A DNA stretch of 40,022 nt, taken from positions 1 through 40,022 of the forward strand of contig CADCVU010000088.1 in the NCBI GenBank assembly GCA_902806245.1, given 5' to 3'. Every line of letters starts with the position of its first letter. Position 1 is the stretch's first letter. The position numbers were made by a program, and so were the translations under genes. The DNA is from an uncultured Solirubrobacterales bacterium (GTDB lineage: Bacteria; Actinomycetota; Thermoleophilia; Solirubrobacterales; Thermoleophilaceae). Below are positions 34,045 to 40,022 of the stretch, one piece after another. The notes under the pieces are model-generated. The model did not search any database and had not been told where the DNA came from. It worked only from the letters and a program-made list of their open reading frames with translations.

Positions 34045-34143
34045 TCGCGCTGGGGCACGCCGAAGCGCTTCGAAGGCGGGCCGGCGTACGGGTAGCCCCA
34101 CCCTCACCGCCTCCTGCTCCGTCACAATCATCCTCAAGTGCCC

Positions 34144-34491
34144 ATGACCGTCCTGATCGTCGATGACCACGAGAGCTTCCGCTCGAGTGCCCGCCTGCTG
34201 CTCGAGTCCGAGGGCTTCGAGGTGGTCGGGGAGGCCTGGGACGGCGTCTCGGGTCTCCGGGCGGTGGCCGAGCTGCACCCACAGCTCGTCCTCCTCGACG
34301 TCCAGCTGCCCGATGTCGACGGCTTCGACGTCGCCGCCCGGCTCACCGGACAGGACGATGCCCCGCAGGTCGTGCTCACCTCGAGCCGCGAGTTCACCGA
34401 CATCGAGCCGCTGGTTCACCGCAGCGGAGCACGCGGCTTCGTCGCCAAGAGCGAGCTTTCCGAGGAGGCGCTAACAGCGGTCCTCCGCTGA
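34144..34491 (+). CDS. Single-domain response regulator (receiver only)
   Basis: A 115-residue receiver domain with no output domain. Acidic pair in VLIVDDHESFR, phospho-acceptor Asp in LVLLDVQLPDVDG, switch Ser/Thr in VVLTSSRE, conserved Lys in GFVAKSEL. It would accept a phosphate and act through protein contact. GTG 34138 is another possible start. It is followed after 16 bp by a NarL-type regulator, so the two are probably co-transcribed and may both serve the histidine kinase at 36237-37994. Confidence 0.92.
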   Translation: MTVLIVDDHESFRSSARLLLESEGFEVVGEAWDGVSGLRAVAELHPQLVLLDVQLPDVDGFDVAARLTGQDDAPQVVLTSSREFTDIEPLVHRSGARGFVAKSELSEEALTAVLR

Positions 34492-34507
34492 GGCGCGGCA
34501 GCCTGGC

Positions 34508-35146
34508 ATGCGCGTAGTGATCGCCGAGGACTCCGTGCTGCTCCGCGAGGGGTTAGCCCGGCTGCTCGAGGACTCGGGCTTCGAGGTCGTCGCCCGGGCC
34601 GGCGATGGCGAAGACCTGATCCGCAAGGTCTTCGCCCATAAGCCCGACGTGGCCATCGTCGACGTGCGCATGCCGCCGACCAACACCGACGAGGGACTTC
34701 GCGCCGCCCGGCGCATCCGCGAGGAGCTCCCGGACACGAGCGTGCTCGTCTTGTCGCAGTACGCCGAGGAGGAGTACGCCGCCGAGCTGATCGGCGAACG
34801 GGCCGCCGGGGTCGGCTACCTGCTCAAGGACCGGATCGCCGAGGTGGATAACTTCACCGACGCGGTGCGGCGCGTGGCCGCCGGCGGGTCTGCCCTCGAC
34901 CCTGAGATCGTCTCGCTCATGCTCGGCCGCAGGCGGCAGCCGCTCGATGAGCTCACCCCTCGCGAGCGGGAAGTGCTCGCCCTCATGGCCGAGGGCCGGT
35001 CGAACCAGGCGATCGCAGAGACGCAGGTGGTCACCGAGCGGGCGGTCGAGAAGCACGTCACGAGCATCTTCGGCAAGCTCGACCTGCCGCCGACCGGGGA
35101 GACCCACCGCCGGGTCCTGGCGGTGCTCGCCTACCTAAGGTCCTGA
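34508..35146 (+). CDS. NarL/FixJ-type response regulator
   Basis: A 212-residue regulator. Receiver: VVIAEDSVLLREGLARLL, phospho-Asp in VAIVDVRMPPT, conserved Lys in YLLKDRIAEV. Output: LuxR-type helix-turn-helix, LTPREREVLALMAEGRSNQA and VTERAVEKHVTSIFGKLDL. It binds DNA when phosphorylated in this family. The natural partner is the NarL-type kinase encoded 1.1 kb away on the other strand, separated by the solute-binding gene. It ends in a shared terminator. Confidence 0.95.
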   Translation: MRVVIAEDSVLLREGLARLLEDSGFEVVARAGDGEDLIRKVFAHKPDVAIVDVRMPPTNTDEGLRAARRIREELPDTSVLVLSQYAEEEYAAELIGERAAGVGYLLKDRIAEVDNFTDAVRRVAAGGSALDPEIVSLMLGRRRQPLDELTPREREVLALMAEGRSNQAIAETQVVTERAVEKHVTSIFGKLDLPPTGETHRRVLAVLAYLRS

Positions 35147-35188
35147 GTCGCGCCGCGCGGCGGAGATCGCCCCCATCCTGCGACTCAG
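35143..35188. terminator. Bidirectional terminator between response regulator and lipoprotein genes
   Basis: A perfect 9-bp inverted repeat CTGAGTCGC/GCGACTCAG spans the stops of both convergent genes; the interior adds a small GCCGCGCGGC hairpin. Confidence 0.65.
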
Positions 35189-36240
35189 CGGATGCCGCGC
35201 TGGGTCAGTCGCCGCACGCGGTCGACGTCGGGGCGGGTGACGAAGCTCGGACCGGTGGGCACGAGCGTTCCCCGCGCGGGCACGACTCCGTAGCGGCCCT
35301 GCTGAGCCAGGAACAGCACCGGCAGGTATCCCTGCAGGAACGGCTGCTGGTCGACGGCGAAGGTCAGGCGATAGGCCTCGAGCGCGTCGAGGACCTCGGG
35401 CGAGAGGTCGAAGCTCGCGACCTTTACGCGGCTGGTCAGGTACTCCTTGCGCAGCCCTTCGAGGGCCGGCGCGGCGCCTGCCGGCCCGAGCGTGAGCATC
35501 CCGTCGGCACGACGCTCGGTCACCGCTCTGGCAACCTCTCGCTCGGCCGCGGCCCGATCCTGGAGGTCGATCCGCAGCACATCCGTCGTGCTTCCCGCGC
35601 TACGCAGGGCGGCGGCGAAGCCCCGGCAGCGCTCCTCGAGCGCGACGTTGTCGCGCTCGTGCTCGACGCAGATGGCTCGCCGCACCCCGTGTCGGGCCAT
35701 GCGCTCGCCGGCGGCCTGGCCCGCCCGGCGGTCGGGCTGACCGACGTGGGCGAGCACGCCCAGCCGAGCGGCCGCGGCGGTGCCGGAGTTCATCGACACG
35801 ACGGGGATGCCGCTGCGCACAGCCGACCTGATCGCAGGGCCCAGCGCTCGAGAGTCGGGGACCGAGACGACCAGGCCGTCGGGTCGCGAGGCAACCGCCT
35901 CGCGAATCAGGCCGCGCATGCGCCCCATGTCGGTGCTGTCGGGGGCCGAGTAGGTGACGGACACGCCGAGCTCACGCGAGGCCTGCTGGATGCCGGAGTT
36001 GACGACCGCCCAGAAGGGATCCGAGGCCTGGCCGTGCGTGACGACGGCAATGCGCATGCGGCCGGAGCGCCGCTGCCCGACCGCCGGCGCTGCGGCAGCG
36101 CTCAGCGTGGGTGCCGGCTCGGCGCGCGCGGTGGGCAGCCGAAGATCGGGCTCCCGGCGGTGCTCGACCCTGCCGCAGCCAGCAAGGCCGGCCACGAGTC
36201 CCGTGACCATCAGCGCCAAGACGATGGCGCGAAGTCTCAC
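35185..36240 (-). CDS. Type I solute-binding lipoprotein (sugar/autoinducer-like), coupled to a histidine kinase
   Basis: A 351-residue lipoprotein. Signal peptide with lipobox LAGC (Cys22), then a Pro/Ala-rich linker, then a periplasmic-binding-protein fold of the ribose/LuxP type: MRIAVVTHGQASDPFWAVVN, SGIQQASRELGVSVTYSAPD, DGLVVSVPDSRALGPAIRSA, GIPVVSMNSG and VASFDLSPEVLDALEA. It would bind a small ligand, perhaps a sugar. No ABC permease or ATPase for uptake lies nearby. Its ATG overlaps the stop of the histidine kinase gene (ATGA), so it is most likely a sensory partner that presents ligand to the kinase, in the manner of LuxP, but that is inference. Confidence 0.87.
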   Translation of the reverse strand: MRLRAIVLALMVTGLVAGLAGCGRVEHRREPDLRLPTARAEPAPTLSAAAAPAVGQRRSGRMRIAVVTHGQASDPFWAVVNSGIQQASRELGVSVTYSAPDSTDMGRMRGLIREAVASRPDGLVVSVPDSRALGPAIRSAVRSGIPVVSMNSGTAAAARLGVLAHVGQPDRRAGQAAGERMARHGVRRAICVEHERDNVALEERCRGFAAALRSAGSTTDVLRIDLQDRAAAEREVARAVTERRADGMLTLGPAGAAPALEGLRKEYLTSRVKVASFDLSPEVLDALEAYRLTFAVDQQPFLQGYLPVLFLAQQGRYGVVPARGTLVPTGPSFVTRPDVDRVRRLTQRGIR

Positions 36241-37994
36241 GTCGATCTCCCTGGCGCACTTCCGGAGCCGTCGGCACCGGGAAGGTCCGCCTGCGCCTGC
36301 GCCGGCGCCGGCGCCGTAGCGTCCGCTCCGTTGGCCGGCACAGCCCTCGGCGCGTCGAGCGGCGGCGCGGCGCCTCTGCCTGACCCCAGCGTCTCGGCGA
36401 GCGCGGGTCGCCAGGGAACGCGGGCCCGGACGCGAGTGCCCCGGCCGGGCGGGCTGTCGACGAGCAGGGTTCCGTCGACCGCGCCCAGCCGGTCGGCCAG
36501 GCCGCCGAGTCCCGACCCCCGGCTCGGGTCGGCACCGCCGATGCCGTCGTCCTCGACGAGCACCTCCAGGTGGTCGCCGACTTGCTCGACGCGCACGCGG
36601 ACCTCGTTGGCATGCGCGTACTTGGCGACGTTGGTCAACGACTCGGTGACCACGAAGTAGGCGGCCGCCTCGACGGCCGGGGATGAACGTCCCTCGAAGT
36701 CGATGCCGCAGTCGACCTCGAGCGGAAACCGCCGGGTGAGCGCCTGCAGGGCGGGGCCGAGGCCGCGGTCGGTGAGGATCGCCGGGTGGATGCCGCGGGC
36801 GAGCTCGCGCAGTTCCTCGAGAGCAGCGGCGAGCTTCTGGCTGGCTCGCTCGACCAGGGCGGTCGTCTCGCCGTCACCCAGGGCCTTTCGCTTCAGCAAC
36901 CGCATCTCGAGGGCAAGCGCGACGAGCTGCTGCTGCGCGCCGTCGTGGAGGTCCCGCTCAAGGCGCCGACGGGCCTCGTCGGCGGCCTCGACGATGCGCG
37001 CGCGTGAGGCGCGCAGCTCCTCGAGGCGGGCGCGCAGATCGGCCTTGAGGTGCTCGTTGTCGAGCGCCAGAGCCGCGCCCGCGGCGGCCGCCTGCACGAG
37101 CTCCGGACCCGCATCGAGGTCGGCCTCATGGACGATCGCCGCGACGCGGCGACCGCCGCGGTCGACCGACGTCCAGGTTCGGCCCGATCCCGGCGCGGGC
37201 ATCTCCACGCGCTCGCCCTGCTCGTCGACGAAGATCTCGCGCTCGGGCAGCCAGTAGGCGATGGCCAGCGACCGGTCGCCGAGGCTCTCGGCCAGGACCT
37301 CGCGAACCGGCCCCTCCGCCGGCGCGCGCGCGGCCAACAGTGCCCGAGCCAGGTGGCGCAGGGCCGTGGCGAGCGCGCCGAGGGCGGCGAGCCCGACGAC
37401 GCCGGCCGGGACGGCGAGCGCGAGCACGCCCACCGCCGTCAGCGGCCCGAGCGCCAGCGGTCCCAGAAAGCGCCCGGCGGCGCCCCCCAGGCCCTGGACG
37501 GCGAGCGCCACAAGGCCCGCCACGAGCGCCATGGTGAGGAGCGCCGCAGCGACCGTCACGAGGGCGACCGGCAGGCGAACTGCCAGCAGCACGACCGTCC
37601 GCGCGAGCCCCGCGGAGCGCAGCGTGACACGTAGGCCGGGCCAAGGGAGCCGGCCGGCGGGCGCCTGCCTGTGCAGCCGCGGGATACGCGCGTAGAGCAG
37701 CCGGTTGGCCAGCCACCGCTCGGCGACGGCGTATCGCCGGCCGACCTCCCCCGTCAGAGTCAGGATCGGGATGCCCACCCACACCGGTAGCAACAGCAGG
37801 CCGGCCGCCCCACCCACGATCAGCAGCACCGCCGCCCCCGCCACGAGCGGCAGTCCGGCGACGACGTAGGCGAGTACCCGCCCCGCGGTAGCGACGCGTT
37901 CGACGAGGTCAAGACCGTCGAGCTCGCGTGCCACGGCCGCGCTGACCGCTCCTGCGCTCCTGCCGGGGAGAGAGCTCTGGGTGGCGGCGCTCAT
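36237..37994 (-). CDS. NarL-type sensor histidine kinase
   Basis: A 585-residue kinase. Residues about 35-240 hold about six hydrophobic segments and look like the actinobacterial putative sensor domain (VLAYVVAGLPLVAGAAVLLI, LTGEVGRRYAVAERWLANRL). A linker domain (LAIAYWLPEREIFVDEQGER) and a coiled stretch lead to the HisKA_3 region, with the phospho-His in RRRLERDLHDGAQQQLVALA. The ATP-binding domain has ESLTNVAKYAHA and EDDGIGGADPSRGSGLGGLA. The last ~45 residues are Ala/Pro-rich. It overlaps the DUF4097 gene before it and the lipoprotein gene after it (both ATGA). Confidence 0.94.
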   Translation of the reverse strand: MSAATQSSLPGRSAGAVSAAVARELDGLDLVERVATAGRVLAYVVAGLPLVAGAAVLLIVGGAAGLLLLPVWVGIPILTLTGEVGRRYAVAERWLANRLLYARIPRLHRQAPAGRLPWPGLRVTLRSAGLARTVVLLAVRLPVALVTVAAALLTMALVAGLVALAVQGLGGAAGRFLGPLALGPLTAVGVLALAVPAGVVGLAALGALATALRHLARALLAARAPAEGPVREVLAESLGDRSLAIAYWLPEREIFVDEQGERVEMPAPGSGRTWTSVDRGGRRVAAIVHEADLDAGPELVQAAAAGAALALDNEHLKADLRARLEELRASRARIVEAADEARRRLERDLHDGAQQQLVALALEMRLLKRKALGDGETTALVERASQKLAAALEELRELARGIHPAILTDRGLGPALQALTRRFPLEVDCGIDFEGRSSPAVEAAAYFVVTESLTNVAKYAHANEVRVRVEQVGDHLEVLVEDDGIGGADPSRGSGLGGLADRLGAVDGTLLVDSPPGRGTRVRARVPWRPALAETLGSGRGAAPPLDAPRAVPANGADATAPAPAQAQADLPGADGSGSAPGRST

Positions 37995-38767
37995 CCAGCG
38001 CCCCGCACGGTCACGTCGCCGCTGTCGCTGAGCGCCCGGATCTCGAATGGAGCGTCGCCGCTCGCATCGAGGTCCATGACCCTGCGCCGGCCGCTGTTCG
38101 AGTCCGCCTCGGCGCGGTAGGTGCCGGACGGAACGTCGGCCTCGAGGTCGCCGCTCTCCGAGCGCAGGTCGAGGCGCTGCGGCGAGCACGCGGCACCTGC
38201 GCGCGCGTCGCCCGACACGGTCTTCACGGCGAGTGAGAAGCCGCAGAAGGCATCGACGGTCACGCCGCCCGAGCCGGTCAGCACCTGCGCCGAGCCGCGG
38301 AAGGCGGCGAGGCGAACCGCGCCCCGGCCCGTCCGGACCACGACCGCCACGTTGTCGGGCACGGTCAGCCGATAGCTCGCCGAGCAGCGCCCGGCGATTA
38401 CCCGTGGGCAGCGCGAGCGCAGCCGCACCACCCCGCCCGCAGCACTGCGTCGCTCGTCGACCGCATGACCGAACGAGAAACGCTCGGTGCGCCGGACCGC
38501 GAGCGAGCCGGTGGCGCGGCCGACGACCTCGGCGCTGGCGCCGGCGAGGTCGAGCTCGACCCGGTCGGGGGTGCCTTGGACCGCGTAGGAGGTGACGCGG
38601 GTGGTGGAGGTGAGGGCGTGGCCGGCCGCAAGCGCCACCCCGACCAGCACGAGGATCCCCGTCGAGGCGGCGACCAGCACGGTCCAGGAGAAGCGGGGAC
38701 TCGGCGCCGCGCCGCCGGCGGCAGCATGCGGGGCAGCCGCCCCGTCGACCGAGGAAGGGGCTTGCAC
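37991..38767 (-). CDS. Membrane-anchored DUF4097-like protein
   Basis: A 258-residue protein with one membrane helix (about residues 26-48, WTVLVAASTGILVLVGVALA) and an external part of repeating beta strands typical of DUF4097/adhesin-like beta-helices: VEVVGRATGSLAVRRTERF-like strands, VVVRTGRGAVRLAAFRGSAQ, VLTGSGGVTVDAFCG, LDLRSESGDLEADVPSG and IRALSDSGDVTVRGAG. Such proteins occur near LiaF/PspC-type envelope stress systems. GTG 38767 was chosen because AAGGTGG sits at good spacing. It is the first gene of the DUF4097-kinase-lipoprotein operon. Confidence 0.8.
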   Translation of the reverse strand: MQAPSSVDGAAAPHAAAGGAAPSPRFSWTVLVAASTGILVLVGVALAAGHALTSTTRVTSYAVQGTPDRVELDLAGASAEVVGRATGSLAVRRTERFSFGHAVDERRSAAGGVVRLRSRCPRVIAGRCSASYRLTVPDNVAVVVRTGRGAVRLAAFRGSAQVLTGSGGVTVDAFCGFSLAVKTVSGDARAGAACSPQRLDLRSESGDLEADVPSGTYRAEADSNSGRRRVMDLDASGDAPFEIRALSDSGDVTVRGAG

Positions 38768-38846
38768 GGACGCCACCTTAGCGCGGCGCAATAGGGAAAC
38801 AGCGAGGTCAGAGCGGTGACTTCTTCGCGACCACAGCGTTCGTCGG

Positions 38847-38960
38847 CCGCCGCAGGGCGGTTAGCCGCACGGTCGGTTCGCGGGGTCGCCGTATGGAACG
38901 GCGGCGTCTCGCGGGCGAAGCTACGGTCAGCCGCTTTCACGAGCCCGGAGAAGAGACGAG
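38847..38960 (+). promoter_or_regulatory. Conserved leader, copy 3 (upstream of a 69-aa frame and the monooxygenase)
   Basis: Plus-strand copy. Hairpin CCGCC-GCA-GGGCGG (38847-38860), then CAGGGCGGTTAGCCGCAC (38853-38870, identical to copy 2). CGCCG-TATGGAA-CGGCG forms a hairpin in the middle. GAAGC (38917-38921) can pair with GCTTTC (38933-38938) around TACGGTCAG. The ribosome-binding site GGAGAAGAG lies 90 nt after the 18-nt block. The rest of the 38768-38846 gap holds no gene and should carry the DUF4097 operon promoter on the other strand. Confidence 0.65.
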
Positions 38961-39170
38961 ATGACCCTCACGACCCACCAGCCGCACGACGCCGCCGGCG
39001 CCAGCTGCGTACGGATGGCCGCCGCGACGCGGTCGTGCTACGACCCCCCGGAAACTCGGCTGGCCCAGCCTCGGCCGTCGAATGCGGACCGCCCGGGTCG
39101 TCCGTTGACGCGGCAGGGCTTCCTGCATGAGAAGTGCGTCCGAAGTCTCGCTACAAACCCTCCTAGATGA
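38961..39170 (+). CDS. Possible small protein or leader peptide (69 aa)
   Basis: An ATG with GGAGAAGAG at good spacing, placed exactly where the two other conserved leaders place their genes' start codons. The product (MTLTTHQPHDAAGASCVRMA ...) is polar, basic, has several Cys and Pro and matches nothing I know. Its end overlaps the first bases of the monooxygenase gene. It may be a real small protein, a leader peptide, or what is left of a gene after deletion. Confidence 0.3.
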   Translation: MTLTTHQPHDAAGASCVRMAAATRSCYDPPETRLAQPRPSNADRPGRPLTRQGFLHEKCVRSLATNPPR

Positions 39171-40022
39171 CCACGCTCGCGCCCGAGACCACCACCTGCT
39201 GCATCGCCGGATGCGGTCCGGCCGGCGCGATCCTCGGCCTCCTGCTCGCCCGCGCCGGCGTCCACGTCCTCGTGCTCGAGAAGCACGAGGACTTCTTCCG
39301 CGACTTCCGCGGGGACACGATCCATCCCTCGACGCTCCAGGTCATCGACGAGCTCCGCCTCGGCGAGCGCTTCGCCGCCGTGCCGCAGCAGCACGTCTCG
39401 AAGCTCGGCGCACTGACCGACCAGGGCATGGTCACTATCGCCTCCTTCGAGGGCCTGCGCCTCGCCCATCCCTACATCTCGTTCGTTCCGCAGTGGGACT
39501 TCCTCGACTTCCTCACCGACGCGGCGGCGGAGTTCCCCGGCTTCAACCTCCGGATGGGCGCAGAGGTCGTAGACCTGCTCGAGAACAACGGACAGACGAC
39601 GGGCGTTCGTTACCGAGCCGACGACGGCCTGCACGAGGTCGGCGCCACGCTCACCGTGGCCGCGGACGGCCGCCGTTCGCTCGTGCGCCGGCGCGCCGGC
39701 CTCGAGCCGGTGACCTACGGCGCGCCCATGGACGTCCTGTGGTTTCGCCTCTCGCGCGAGGAGTCCGATCCGCCCGAGACCTTCGGCCGGTTCAGCACCG
39801 GCCACATCGTCGCGATGATCGCTCGCGGGGACTACTGGCAGGTCGGCTACGTGGTTCCCAAGGGCGCCGACGCGACGCTGCGCCGGCAGGGCATCGAGAC
39901 GCTCCAGGCCTCCCTGGCCGAGCTGATGCCGGCCTTTGCCGAGCGAACCCGGCGTGAGCCGGCGAGCTGGGACGACGTGAGCACGCTCGAGGTGCAGGTG
40001 AATCGCCTGAGGCGCTGGCACA
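39167..40022 (+). CDS. FAD-dependent monooxygenase, N-terminal part (runs off window)
   Basis: 285 codons are visible. The FAD-binding Rossmann motif is CIAGCGPAGAILGLLLARAG followed by VHVLVLEKHEDFFRDFRGDT, the PHBH-fold DG motif is TLTVAADGRRSLVRRRAGL, and PLQH-like IHPSTLQVIDEL is seen near residue 50. This is a group A flavin hydroxylase of the UbiH/PHBH kind. The C-terminal third, with the second FAD motif, lies outside. The ATG at 39167 has no strong ribosome-binding site but overlaps the end of the 69-aa frame (ATGA), so translation may be coupled. Substrate unknown. Confidence 0.92.
   Translation, partial: MTTLAPETTTCCIAGCGPAGAILGLLLARAGVHVLVLEKHEDFFRDFRGDTIHPSTLQVIDELRLGERFAAVPQQHVSKLGALTDQGMVTIASFEGLRLAHPYISFVPQWDFLDFLTDAAAEFPGFNLRMGAEVVDLLENNGQTTGVRYRADDGLHEVGATLTVAADGRRSLVRRRAGLEPVTYGAPMDVLWFRLSREESDPPETFGRFSTGHIVAMIARGDYWQVGYVVPKGADATLRRQGIETLQASLAELMPAFAERTRREPASWDDVSTLEVQVNRLRRWH

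Noticed and set aside
34144-34491. Truncated response regulator that lost its output domain
   Set aside because: The receiver is complete, ends cleanly and is followed by a separate full regulator; receiver-only proteins are common.
38847-38960. c-di-GMP-I riboswitch as the identity of the conserved leader
   Set aside because: Copy 3 has GAAGCTACGG, a little like the GCAAAGC core, but the GAAA tetraloop stem, the receptor and the order of the core blocks are missing, and copies 1 and 2 do not share the resemblance.

Overview
This 40 kb window is high-GC DNA from an actinobacterium-like genome. Evidence is the PurS/PurQ/PurL form of FGAM synthase, frequent GTG starts, GTGA/ATGA operon overlaps, tRNAs without encoded CCA, and families common in Actinomycetota (DUF3072, DUF4383, deazaflavin-type nitroreductase, DUF4097, HxlR/DoxX). 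The flavour (Ig-like secreted proteins, NarL-type kinases, RseB/LolA-like protein beside an ABC exporter) suggests Thermoleophilia/Solirubrobacterales, but that is inference.

Layout. 0-2.8 kb: a P450 (cut by the window edge) translationally coupled to a fatty-acid alpha-dioxygenase-like heme peroxidase. 3.0-6.4 kb: a small membrane protein and an ABC-2 exporter coupled to a RseB/LolA-like envelope protein. 6.4-6.9 kb: tRNA-Glu, DUF3072 and tRNA-Lys. 7-11 kb: recQ-purN-purH. 11.2-18.5 kb: a run of broken or odd accessory genes (membrane protein, deazaflavin nitroreductase, Rieske-type reductase, ECF sigma/anti-sigma, DUF4383, GGDEF-EAL), with one intact SDR. 18.5-24.8 kb: purF, purL, purQ, purS and purC, with a TetR gene reading in frame into purC. 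24.9-28.8 kb: a diiron R2-like/SCP2 protein, an HxlR-DoxX pair around a clean palindrome, and an APC permease. 28.9-39 kb: secreted or surface proteins and a two-component island (two response regulators; DUF4097, histidine kinase and solute-binding lipoprotein overlapping head to tail). The right end is a partial FAD monooxygenase.

How the parts work together. The window carries six enzymes of de novo purine synthesis (PurF, PurN, PurS/Q/L, PurC, PurH) in two clusters. The island at 34-39 kb looks like an envelope-sensing circuit in which a type I solute-binding lipoprotein serves a histidine kinase rather than a transporter.

Most notable unexplained signal: three related leaders of about 105 nt (31922-32029 minus, 33935-34044 minus, 38847-38960 plus). 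Each carries a near-identical 18-nt block 86-90 nt before a start codon, a second conserved block, a hairpin-like block with the core TACGGYCAG, and then the ribosome-binding site. They look like a small family of cis-regulatory RNAs, two of them in front of predicted exported or membrane proteins. Second: about ten single-base lesions, mostly in 3-4 base homopolymers, fall almost only in accessory genes while the purine genes are clean. This could be sequence error or real gene decay.
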